This document shows positions 54,496-64,000 of a stretch of 64,000 nucleotides of DNA, piece by piece. Both the position numbers and the translations under genes were made by a program. The stretch covers positions 3,472,001 through 3,536,000 of the forward strand of contig CM074130.1 of the NCBI GenBank assembly GCA_037178625.1, written 5' to 3'. The stretch comes from Skeletonema tropicum. Its lineage: Eukaryota > Bacillariophyta > Thalassiosirophyceae > Thalassiosirales > Thalassiosiraceae. Under the pieces are notes generated by a model. The model did not search any database. It was not told the origin of the DNA and saw only the letters and a list, made by a program, of their open reading frames with translations. The stretch's first letter is position 1; the number at the start of each line of letters is the position of its first letter.

Positions 54496-56800
54496 AATAA
54501 GCGATTAGTTTAGGATGGTATTCAGGAGCTATTACTGGGCAAGCCGGATCTGAACTTGTCTGGATGAAGAGTTTGCTCTCAAAACCCATGCAAAAAAGTT
54601 CAAGACAACTTTTTGTAGCTTCCAGAAGGAGTTTTCAAAAAATTCTTGTCGCTACGCCAAGCGTCGGAATTAGTAGCGTGGCGTAGCGAAGCCAAAATTA
54701 ATATTATTGCACTCCTTTCACGGACAGAACTCCTTTACTTTAAAAACTGTCTTGAATGAATTTTATGCATCGCTGAGTGATCGAAAATTATATATGTACA
54801 GCTATCTTCAGCTCATCACGGATCCCCGTAGAATTTAATTCCTACCGTAAAAATATACCATTGACTCGACTCATCTCCCATCTCCCATCAAAACACAACA
54901 TCTTCACCATGATAGTAATATTTCACTCACATAGTCCGGTAGCAGCAGCTCGCAAAAGAAATGCAAAACAACAAATTCATCCTTTGGCAACAAATAGAAA
55001 TACTATCGGCTTCATATTCGGTACATATCAGAGTCTCTTAACCAACCGCTGCTGAGAAACTCTTGCCACCGTCACGTCCCAAAAATCGTGTACGTCTCGT
55101 ACCATCGCCACCCTTCGAAGACTTATTTTAGGCCATGATAAAGAACACAATAATGCAGTGAGATCATCCCTGACTTAGCGGTGATATGAAAGATGAATAT
55201 ATATGTAACGAGGAGTATAAATCGCCGGCCTTGAGGATGCAACAAAAATTATTTGACACAAGTTGCGTTGTCGATGATAAATGCAATTTTTGGGTATTTA
55301 CCTCTTCTGGAGTATGGCACCGCCGCAGCAAATCGATCATGGAATGAATGAAGAATGTTTTCATTCGCTACGCTACCGCCGATAATGAATATGATCTTGA
55401 TTGCTTGGTTCTATTTTGTAAGCTTTATGAGGTTACATCATGATGATGAATGTGTAGTGATGTAATGACGAGACACAACAACTCTGATTCAAAAGACGAA
55501 CAATAACAAACCCAGCACCCATCAAACAACAATCCATAGGTGTAATGTGATATACAAGAAATGCAATTATATATCTTGGCAAGTTGATGGAACATATTTT
55601 TGTGTCGCCAGAATCCATTGCAAGACAAACCCAATGAATGTAGGCATCAACTGTTACATGAATGACTCAAAAGACAGAAGTACTACAGCAGCACCATACT
55701 GACGAATGCAAATGAAGAAACCAACACGCGACAAGATATAGACATCTATGAATTTGGCGGCCTTGTGACGATATTATTTCAGAACGTATAAATGATACTA
55801 CTCATCTCATGCTGTTTAAAGATAATATGTTGTATATATGGATCGAAATGAAAATGTAATGAGTTTCTCCAAGCTGTTGCTATCACTCAATTTAAATATC
55901 ACATTACCATTGTATTACTCTTCATTATCGGCACATCATTTCTAAACAGTTTCACAGTCCACTTCTCTTTGAGCGCATGTTTGCTGGTTGCTTCGTCCAG
56001 GATGGACTCATCTCCAAACTTGGACCAAGTCTTGCTCACATGCTGTGAGTTGTTGCAAGTCGCCCACATTGATCGCCTAATGATAAGTCTGATCTCGTAG
56101 AGCCTCGTGTAACTTTCATAAATGAATCAGGATGGTCTGCAGTAATATCAATGCCGTCGGCAATGAATGATATTATTAAATTGAAGCATTACATCTGGAC
56201 TTGATTCCAATTCGCGAGCGGAGAGTCATCTCTATAGCTAAATTCCTCTATGCTGATCAAAACATCAATTGACCGCTAGTCGTATTACTCTTGTTGGGAT
56301 TTTATTTATCACAGACTTCCACAATGCATTGGTACATAGATCTGCCTCTATCCGAGAATGCCTCCTCCAACAATAATCGTCATTGACTGTCGTACCAACA
56401 AAGAGGCTACACTCAAGACTTCTGAAAATTAGCAATTGTGTTGTCGGCTGCACAAGCACGATAATGTTATACTGCTATCGGCTGATGAGGTGTGCAACTT
56501 GATCTGCTGTATCAGCAGTGTTGAGGCGTTGATTCTTCAGTAGTATGTGAGACTATATCGCGACGGAGATGAATATTTTGACTGGCTATCTTACTCGTAT
56601 TTCTGCCGCCAAAACCTGCTGATCAAGGCAGAGATCACGAAATCATGACTCGCTATAATAATAGGACGTCGTCTACCGAGTTGAGAGCACAATATATGTA
56701 TGAAGACTCGCCATACTCCATTGATGTTGTTATGTGGTTGTCGCTGGAGGTGATATTGATGTGTGCTTCAGAATTTTTATCACCGTCACCCATGTTTGAG

Positions 56801-56887
56801 GTTCTTCGCCATCCCTAAAGGTTTAATCAAATCTAAACATATAGTTGAACTCAATTAGTGCATAGGGATGGCGAAGAATCCGACAAC
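56801..56887. repeat. perfect 16-bp inverted repeat with 55-nt spacer
   Basis: The arm ttcttcgccatcccta (56801-56816) is exactly inverted at 56872-56887. The spacer is AT-rich. The unit could be a tiny MITE or a transcribed hairpin. No flanking duplication is clear. Confidence 0.85.
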
Positions 56888-57021
56888 TCATGTGTAGGAG
56901 GCGCCGGAATTTGGCCATGGTTGTCATCATTTTGTGTGAAGAGGTGCTCGATGAGTGATGAGTTGAGGGAAATCGGCCCAAGTGATTTTCATAAGACTCA
57001 TTACGTCATTTGTACCAAAGC

Positions 57022-57133
57022 TACGTAGGAATTAGAAACTTGAATGAAAGTCCGCAATCTCGTGAAGACAGCTGTACGCAGATGTAAGCGACGACCGACA
57101 ACCGGTATTGAATAGAATATTAATTCCTACGTA
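57022..57133. repeat. 13-bp inverted repeat (tacgtaggaatta)
   Basis: The arm tacgtaggaatta (57022-57034) is exactly inverted as taattcctacgta (57121-57133). The core ctacgtagga also occurs at 21741, 53358 (tacgtaggaat) and 54408, next to other repeats, so it may mark a dispersed family. Confidence 0.6.
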
Positions 57134-57505
57134 CACAGACAAACTACTAGATTCGCGCCAAAAATGGCATCTAAAACGACACAACCATGGTGAAAATGGG
57201 CTCCCTACGACTCTAGCCATAACTCAGTAACTACTAGGATGTTGACCCTATTTCAAAGCTAGCGTCAATGTTATTTATTTTGTCCGTAGAAGCTTATTGA
57301 TTCCTCGCTTGTCCACTAACTCCCGTAATTGAAGTCAGAGGTAGGATTTGAGGGCAAACGTACATTACACGCAGGTGGTAACCACCCACCACTCTATCAC
57401 TGATATTCTTTATAGTTAGCTTGCTTCTTCATTATCTAACAATGGTATCCCAGCCGTAGTTGAAGTCTGATCTAGAGTGATTAAAATAAAACCTCAGAGA
57501 AGTTG

Positions 57506-59052
57506 TTACGGCCGATAGTCACTGGGCATTACCCCGGAATCTTCGATTACTACATCAACGTCAGGTTTATCACTGGCATCCTTAGACACATCCTCAATCT
57601 TTCGAACCACGTCCATTCCATCAACAACTTCACCGAACACAACATGCTTACCATCCAAATGTGGAGTTTCTCTACTGGTGATGAAGAATTGAGATCCATT
57701 GGTGGCTGGACCAGAGTTTGCCATTGATAACAGTCCTTCTTTAGTGTGCTTGATCTTGAAGTTTTCATCATTCTGAAAAGGAAGAAGAAAATCAATCAGA
57801 GTTAGATCGTCAACACCGCACCAACACGCAAAAGAAGAATTTGACCACATGATAAACTTACAAATTTCACTCCATAAATACTCTCTCCGCCCGTTCCTGT
57901 GCCATCAGTGAAATCTCCTCCTTGGATCATAAAATCTTTAATCACACGATGGAACGTACTTCCCTTGTAATGCAATGGCTTACCTGCAACTCCGATTCCC
58001 TTCTCCCCCGAACAAAGTGCACGAAAATTCTCAGCAGTCTTTGGGGTGATGTCTGCATACAATTGCATCACAATTCGTCCCAGCTCTTCATCGCCCTGCT
58101 TGATATCAAAGTACACATGAGGGTTGTCGCCCTTGGCATTTGGAACGAGAACCCCTTCTTTTTCGTCATACATGCTAATTTTCCCAAAGACACCACCAAA
58201 GAGTGCTTTTTCTTTCTTCTTGGCTTCGGCATTTTTCACTTTGAGTTCTTGGATTGCCTTTCGAACATCCTTGTTTTTATTGTCAATTGCATATGCCGCT
58301 AGAAGATCTGCTTTGGCATCTTTCAACTCTCCAATATTCATCTTGGCCAATCCTCTGCGGTACAAGATCTTAATGTTGCTCTTTGCTTCTTCTGGGCACT
58401 TGATGAAAACTTGGTTGCAGCAATCAATCACATCGGACCAAGAGGAAGCCTTTACATAACACATCGCTGCATTGCCCAAGCACTTGACAAACATATCTAT
58501 CTGGTCATCAGCAAGGGTTTCACCTTCTTCGTTCTCGTCTGCAAGATCAGCAGCTTTCTTGTACAGATCTGCCGCAATTGAATGGTTACCACTAGTGAAC
58601 TCCTTTGTGCCTTCCTCTTTCAAAGTTGCAGCCTTTTCCAAACGCTCCTCTGGAGTCATTTCCCATGGTTGCTTCTCTTTTTCTTTGAATCCAAGCAACT
58701 CAACATCAAAGACAAGATTCGCCTTCGCCGGAATGGTAGGAGGCATACCTCTGTCACCATACCCATAGTCACTACGAATGGCAAGCTTGGCTTTTTCGCC
58801 CACCTTCATGGATGCAAAGCCTTCATCCCATCCCTTAATGACTTGGCCCTGTCCGATTGTAAATACGAACGGCTTGCCACGATCGCGAGAACTGTCGAAC
58901 TTGGATCCATCGCTTTCTAGCGTCCCTGTGTAATGTGCGGTCACCTCGACTCCGCTGGGTGGTGGCCCAGCGGCATCTTCTGGAGCTGCCTCAAGGATAG
59001 TTTTCATGATGCCCCCATCTTGGGCGAGAGACACGTCAATTGGATCGCTCAT
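57506..59052 (-). CDS. dual-family immunophilin: FKBP - TPR - cyclophilin
   Basis: There are two exons, 59052-57862 and 57772-57506, with an 89-nt intron (GTAAGT…TTTCAG) joining GVKF to NDENFKIKH. The product has 485 residues. Residues 33-122 are an FKBP ([48 protein letters not shown]). About 135-265 are three TPRs ([62 protein letters not shown]) like those that bind HSP90/HSP70 tails. About 312-480 are a cyclophilin ([38 protein letters not shown]). The residue equal to Trp121 of human CypA is His (TPHLDGK), as in Cyp40, which lowers cyclosporin affinity. Both active sites look complete. It has no targeting signal, so cytosol is likely. Confidence 0.93.
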
Positions 59053-59275
59053 GTTGTTGTTAATTCAATGATAATTTGTTATGAGATTAGTTGCTATGGA
59101 TATTAGTATGGCATTGGCGTGCTACCAGCTATCACTTGCTTGTATGTCTTGTGTCGGTGTGTGGTGGCGATTTTTCTTGGAAGATCTTTTTTGATCCTTT
59201 CATTGCAGACAGACTTTCTACCACCGTAACATCGATCGACGGCCACCATTGCATTGCAATTGAAAAACCAGCAGC
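59053..59275. promoter_or_regulatory. divergent promoter region, immunophilin / TRAP1
   Basis: A 223-bp spacer serves two folding factors transcribed in opposite directions. It contains tttttcttggaagatctttttt (59171-59192), which includes TTC and GAA blocks but not in the exact 5-bp phase of a heat-shock element, so I do not call one. Co-regulation is plausible from the layout only. Confidence 0.45.
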
Positions 59276-61513
59276 ATGACACAGATTCAGCTCGCAGCTG
59301 CCAGGGCGGCGAGGCGGCAATTGAGCAGATTCGCCAGCCGAAATAATAATGGCTGGAGATCGTCGCCTCTCATATGCCATCATGCAGCCGATGTCGCCAG
59401 TTGCATCACCCGCTCTTCTCCTGCCAGTAATCGACCATGGTCCAATGCTCAATATCAGGTTTCATTCATGTCGACAGAAGCTGCCAAAAGTAATGACAGT
59501 AGCGGTGAAGAAATGGAATTTCAGGCAGAAACCAGGCAGCTATTGGACATCGTTACCCATTCTCTCTACACAGACAAGGAAGTCTTTCTTCGCGAGCTTG
59601 TTTCCAACGCTAGTGATGCACTTGAAAAACTTCGTCACATTCAGGCAACCGGAACTATCAGTGGATCAGGTGATCAAGAAAGCATTCCTCTTGAGATTCG
59701 AATTACGACAGATGAGGCAGCGAACACTCTCACCATTACTGATACTGGAATTGGAATGACAAAAGAAGAAATGGTTTCTAATTTGGGGACTATTGCTAGG
59801 AGTGGATCTAAGGCATTTGTACACGAGATGAATCTCAAGGCACAAGGAGCGGACCCTAATGATGTAGATCCTTTCGGCGAGGGCATTATCGGGAGGTTTG
59901 GAGTTGGATTTTACTCAGGGTTCATGGTGGCAGACAAGGTAGATGTGCGTTCCAAGTCGGCAGGAAAAGTTTCTGACAATGAGACACAAATCACAGAGAC
60001 CGATGATGGGCCAATTGTTTGGGAGTCTACAGGAACTGGCAAATACAGCATATCAGATTTATCAGAAGATATTCGCCAGGATCGTGGTACATCCGTCGTG
60101 CTTCATCTCAAGCCAGAACTTAGTCAATACTCAAATGAATCTACCATTGAAACCATCTTGAAGAAATACTCCAATTTCGTTGGATTCCCAATTTTTCTAA
60201 ACGGCACGCGTGTCAATACCATTGATGCAATTTGGTTACAAGACCCCAAGACGGTTGATGAAGACAAGCACTCTGCATTCTACAAATATGTATCTCATAT
60301 GCACGATGAACCGCTGTCAACCATCCACTTTCGAATGGATGCACCACTAGACATTAAAGCCTTGTTTTACATTCCTAGCTTTCACCAAGAAAAGTATGGA
60401 ATGGGACGGATGGAACCTGGGGTATCTCTGTACTCTCGAAAGATTTTGATTGAGGCGAAATCACCGGATATCCTTCCAGACTGGTGCCGATTCGTGAAAG
60501 GAGTGGTTGACTCTGAAGACTTGCCATTAAGTATATCTCGAGAGAAGCCACAGGATACTGCACTGGTAGGTAAAATGAGGAAAGCGTTGACGAGGAAGCT
60601 CATATCGCACTTGAGTAGAATGATGAAGAAAGAGCCAGAGAAATACAAGGATGAATTCTACAAAGAGTACAATTTCTTTTTGAAGGAAGGAATCTGCCAG
60701 GATTTCGAGTCGCAGCAGCAGCTTTCCAAGCTCCTCTACTTTGAAACATCAAAAGGAATGGCAGGAGAGCTTGTATCGTTGGACGAGTACGTGTCGAAAT
60801 GTCCACCTGAACAGAATGATATCTATTACTTATTTGCACCATCACGTGAATTGGCTTTGCAGAGTCCATACATGGAAACATTTCTCAAGAGCAAGCGTGA
60901 GGTCATCTTTATTTACTCAGCTATTGATGACTTTGTCATGGCGAATTTGAAGCAATTCGAAGGAAGAAATCTGCTGAGTGCAGATCGAAGCGAATTAGGT
61001 CTCAAGGATGACGATGACGCAGATAAGGAAGACAAAGACAGCTCTGACGATTCTGGTGCGACAAAGGGGCTTACACCCAGCGAAGCCACTGACTTTTGCG
61101 CCTGGTTCCAGACAACACTTGCTTCCAAAGTGTCTAAATGCAAAACAACCAATAGGCTTTCCTCGTCGCCTGCTGTAATCACTGACAATGAATCTGGAGC
61201 ACTTCGGCGTATGATGCGGATGGTGGAAACGTCCGAAGGTGGCACGTCATCTAATTCCATGCCATTGCCTAAGCAAACTGTGGAAATCAATCCTAAACAC
61301 GAAATCATTGTTGGAATCCATCATCTGAAGGATAAAGACCCAATGCTGGCTGAAGTCTTGGCAGAGCAGGTGGTGGATAACTGCTTAGTCGCAGCTGGCT
61401 TGTTAGATGACGGAAGAACTATGCTCCCAAGATTGAACGACTTAATGTTGTGCATTGTAAAAAACAACGTGAAAGAGGAAAGCGATGAAAAAGATAGCAA
61501 GAAAGAGTCTTAG
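59276..61513 (+). CDS. TRAP1: mitochondrial-type HSP90 chaperone (TRAP1)
   Basis: This is a single-exon protein of 745 residues. Residues 1-65 are Arg/Ala/Ser-rich with few acids (AAARAARRQLSRFASR), a mitochondrial presequence type. The GHKL ATPase domain follows: FQAETRQLLDIVTHSLYTDKE and FLRELVSNASDALEKLR (Mg/ATP Asn and Glu), TDTGIGMTKEEM, and IGRFGVGFYSGFMVADKV. The middle domain has the catalytic Arg motif LPLSISREKPQ. The C-terminal dimerisation domain ends in an acidic-basic tail without MEEVD, as expected of organellar HSP90. A Ser/Asp-rich insertion (about 580-600) is unusual. TRAP1 guards mitochondrial protein folding. A plastid HSP90 is less likely since no signal peptide is present. 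Confidence 0.9.
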   Translation: MTQIQLAAARAARRQLSRFASRNNNGWRSSPLICHHAADVASCITRSSPASNRPWSNAQYQVSFMSTEAAKSNDSSGEEMEFQAETRQLLDIVTHSLYTDKEVFLRELVSNASDALEKLRHIQATGTISGSGDQESIPLEIRITTDEAANTLTITDTGIGMTKEEMVSNLGTIARSGSKAFVHEMNLKAQGADPNDVDPFGEGIIGRFGVGFYSGFMVADKVDVRSKSAGKVSDNETQITETDDGPIVWESTGTGKYSISDLSEDIRQDRGTSVVLHLKPELSQYSNESTIETILKKYSNFVGFPIFLNGTRVNTIDAIWLQDPKTVDEDKHSAFYKYVSHMHDEPLSTIHFRMDAPLDIKALFYIPSFHQEKYGMGRMEPGVSLYSRKILIEAKSPDILPDWCRFVKGVVDSEDLPLSISREKPQDTALVGKMRKALTRKLISHLSRMMKKEPEKYKDEFYKEYNFFLKEGICQDFESQQQLSKLLYFETSKGMAGELVSLDEYVSKCPPEQNDIYYLFAPSRELALQSPYMETFLKSKREVIFIYSAIDDFVMANLKQFEGRNLLSADRSELGLKDDDDADKEDKDSSDDSGATKGLTPSEATDFCAWFQTTLASKVSKCKTTNRLSSSPAVITDNESGALRRMMRMVETSEGGTSSNSMPLPKQTVEINPKHEIIVGIHHLKDKDPMLAEVLAEQVVDNCLVAAGLLDDGRTMLPRLNDLMLCIVKNNVKEESDEKDSKKES

Positions 61514-62116
61514 ATACTGATTTATTATTGAACGCTTACTGATTGTTACGGCCACATGCACACTCGAATTTGCCTCAATCCCATCCAGCCAAGCAATGAC
61601 ACCAAAAAAATACATATGTAATGAAAATGCACGATTAAACGGAACCGTTTCTCATTTTCTCGTTATCTACCGGACGGCTGAATGTTCACAACCAGTCAAA
61701 GAACTCTGGCGGAACCTGTTGAAATGAATAATGAACCCCGAAGATTTTGAGTCAAAGAGATTTATCTGTGATTTTTTTTCATGTTCAAAGACTCTCATTC
61801 ATGCCATTGTGGGAGTAAGTAACGATTCTTCACATAGGGGTGATATTTGGATGGACAAAATGTTACCGAGAAATGCCGAGAACATCAAAATTTTTTTTTC
61901 CTCCCGCTTTGCTCTTCGATGCAAACCGTGCTCACATCACTACTATTCTTCCTGCCCGGCTACGCACACTAGTGCATAAAAAATACAAGATCTGCTCTAC
62001 TCACACAGCATCCTGGCTTCCCCAATCGCTTCAACGCCTTTTCGACGCCGATCCGACGCAAATCAGACGCAAATCCGACGCAACCCTTGATAGTTATTAC
62101 CTTTGTTCCACGCATC
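61514..62116. other. intergenic with an 11-bp tandem repeat
   Basis: This 603-bp spacer lies between two rightward genes. Near 62050-62082 the unit atccgacgcaa is repeated three times with one change. The rest is AT-rich and non-coding by inspection; the antiporter promoter should be here. Confidence 0.45.
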
Positions 62117-64000
62117 ATGACGTCTCATGTAGAGGAGTTCTTGTGGGGTGCTATCAATGAAGTGCAAACAAACATCTTCGGCAGCAGCAGCGCTGACGTT
62201 CACGACTCCGATGAATGGACAAGACAACTTGGAGGCGGTGGTGGCGATGTGGGTGTAGATGCGATGGCAACACATATCAGTTTTGAACATCTATATAAAT
62301 CAATTGTAAGTGATGCTATGATAAGAGACATCAACATGTAAATTGTGCTTTTATGAAGCGTTAGAACTAACCAGCAGTCATCCAATTCACACAGATTTTC
62401 TTCGCGTGCATTTATGTGTTTGGCCAAATTGCAGCACGTTTCCTCAAAATGCCATCTCTCGTAGGTGAAATATTTGCAGGAATTGTAAGTATGTACATTG
62501 AAAGGAGACGATGTAATTGTGCCTGTTTTATGTTGAGCAGAACTAACCCACCTCATTTAATCTGCACAGATCCTTGGACCCAATCTTACGGAGTTCGTCC
62601 CATTTACCATACCATTTGTGATGTTGGGTGAAATAGGCCTTATTCTATTGGTTATTGAGGCAGGCATTGATATCGATCTGACGACGCTGAAGTTGATTGG
62701 TGCGAGAGGCCTTATCATCGCAATCATTGGATCTATATTGCCAATTGTGATTGCTTTTGCGATTGCCATTGGGGTCGGAACTGATATGAAGGGATCTATT
62801 GCAGCAGGAGCATCATTTGGCCCAACGAGTCTTGGAATTGCCATGAACATTCTCCGTCAGGGAAAAATTGTTAACACTCCGGTTGGCCAGCTCATCATTA
62901 GTGCGGCTGTCATCGATGATATGATTGCTCTTATTATTCTTAGTCAGCTCAGTGCCTTGAGTGGAACAGCAAACGTTGCATCAATTGTCACTCCAATTGT
63001 GAGTGCTCTTGGATTTCTCATCCTCGGGGGCTATATTGCAGTTTATGTTCTACCTCCAATCCTTGATCGTCATCTCTTCTCAAGAATTAAGAAGGAGAAT
63101 CATGGATCAGTAGGCCTGGGACTCATGTTTCTGATTCTGTTCGGAATGATGCCCGCTACATACTACGCCAAATCTTCATTTCTGATGGGAGCATTCATCT
63201 CAGGACTGGTCTTTTGCCGAAACCACGACGTCCACGTTCGATTTGTTTCACAATTTAAGCGCCTCCTACAGTGGCTAATGAGAATCTTCTTTGCTGCGAG
63301 CATCGGGTTCCAAGTTCCTATCAAAGACTTTGGGGATGGTAAAGTGATTGGTTATGGAATCCTCTTCACTCTGGCGTTGTTGGGTAAACTTGCTGTTGGC
63401 TTCATTGTTCCGAATTTCAACAACGCAGACAAGTTCCGTGGTCTCCATTTGAGAGACTGTCTTGTGACAGGATTTTCAATGGCAGCTGAGGGAGAGTTTG
63501 CGTTTGTAATCGCAGTATTTGCAAAAGATCAAGATCTCATCGAACCAGATTTATATGCTTCGATCGTGCTGGCTGTTCTTATCTCCACTATCATTCCTCC
63601 TTTTGCACTCAGATTCACCATTTCATACTTTAACAATCTTGCTCAAAAGATTTTGGACGAGGCGGAGGAGTTAGAGAGACAGCGCGGCCGAAGCCCATCC
63701 AATGACCTGTCTCCACATGAGCAAGAGACAATGCTTCGTGTGAGTATTCTGGAGAGAGTTTTGTTTTCTTTGTTCAAATATCTCTAGATTTCAATCTCAC
63801 AATTCCGCATTCAATATCACTTTTCATTCCAGGAGCAAATCCGAGCGGACAAGATCGTGTTCCTTTGCATCCAAATTCAGTGTTCGTCCACGTGGGGACT
63901 CATCCCTAAAATGATCTCAACACTCTCCAAACTTCATGTGGAGGTGATTGATAATCGTTCGTGGCATCCGCGAGGTGGTAAGTCTACACGTGACAAATAT
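62117..64000 (+). CDS. CPA2-type cation/proton antiporter (KefB/GerN-like), 3' part outside window
   Basis: Four exons are visible: 62117-62305, 62395-62484, 62570-63739, 63833-63977, with introns of 89, 85 and 93 nt and a further GTAAGT at 63978. Splicing gives FFACIYVFGQIAARFLKMPSLVGEIFAGI|ILGPNL, the conserved first and second helices of monovalent cation:proton antiporter-2 proteins, then GEIGLILLVIEAGIDIDL, the GASFGPTSLGIAMNIL region with AAVIDDMIALIIL (the ion-binding Asp-Asp pair) and GFSMAAEGEFAFVIAVFA. After the membrane domain, exon 4 starts a cytosolic region (RADKIVFLCIQIQCSS). The first 50 residues are hydrophilic. K+ or Na+ exchange for H+ is expected; ion and membrane are not determinable. 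Introns 1 and 2 resemble each other. Confidence 0.87.

Larger units (their letters stand above)
54496..57505. other. 3-kb gene-free tract with small inverted repeats
   Basis: No gene, tRNA or long repeat is recognised in this AT-rich tract. It holds several dyads: gctacgcca…tggcgtagc (54651-54686), and the two inverted-repeat units listed separately at 56801-56887 and 57022-57133. Such hairpins look like remnants of short non-autonomous transposons. Short ORFs here have no family resemblance. Confidence 0.5.

Noticed and set aside
59171..59192. Heat-shock element between immunophilin and TRAP1
   Set aside because: TTC and GAA blocks are separated by three bases, not two, and there is no third unit in phase.

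Overview
The window looks like nuclear DNA of a photosynthetic stramenopile, most likely a diatom. Three things point that way. Genes carry short introns (about 71-95 nt, GTAAG/GTGAG...AG). Several proteins begin with a signal peptide whose cleavage point is followed by Phe (…VAG|F, …VEA|F), the bipartite presequence used to reach a red-derived secondary plastid. Genes stand alone on both strands, often as divergent pairs sharing about 220-600 bp. Species cannot be fixed from the sequence alone.

Left arm (1-21.3 kb) is gene-dense: an acidic/Lys-rich partial gene, a plastid DoxX-like membrane protein, a QSOX-type thiol oxidase, a histidine phosphatase with an apparent thylakoid-lumen (Tat-type) presequence, a YidD protein, a CRAL-TRIO protein, a membrane-anchored SET methyltransferase, an amino-acid transporter, a TMEM144-like transporter, a PIAS/Siz-type SUMO E3, a coiled-coil/PH protein, a Nudix hydrolase and a mucin-like surface protein.

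Centre (21.8-33.2 kb) is repetitive: a long non-LTR retrotransposon (ORF1 and ORF2 overlap as TAATG; ORF2 carries APE endonuclease, RT, RNase H, a Zn knuckle and a Ulp1-like protease), a 500-N assembly gap, then about 17 copies of a ~184-bp satellite with partial higher-order (4-mer) organisation.

Right arm (33.9-64 kb): UFL1, a membrane-anchored PPPDE-like protein, a TIR transposon (39.1-40.7 kb) that itself holds three diverged monomers of the same satellite, a kinase, a 5-exon P4-ATPase, an LRR protein, a two-domain Nudix protein, a DeSI-like isopeptidase, a frameshifted DDE transposase remnant, a second TIR element (53.4-54.5 kb), a 3-kb gene-free tract, an FKBP-TPR-cyclophilin fusion divergent from TRAP1/HSP90, and the start of a CPA2-type cation/proton antiporter running off the end.

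Functional threads: ubiquitin-like modifier biology recurs (SUMO E3, two PPPDE/DeSI proteins, UFL1, and a transposon-borne Ulp1 domain); protein folding and secretion recur (QSOX, YidD, immunophilin fusion, TRAP1). The most unusual material is the retrotransposon, the satellite, and the transposon that carries satellite monomers.
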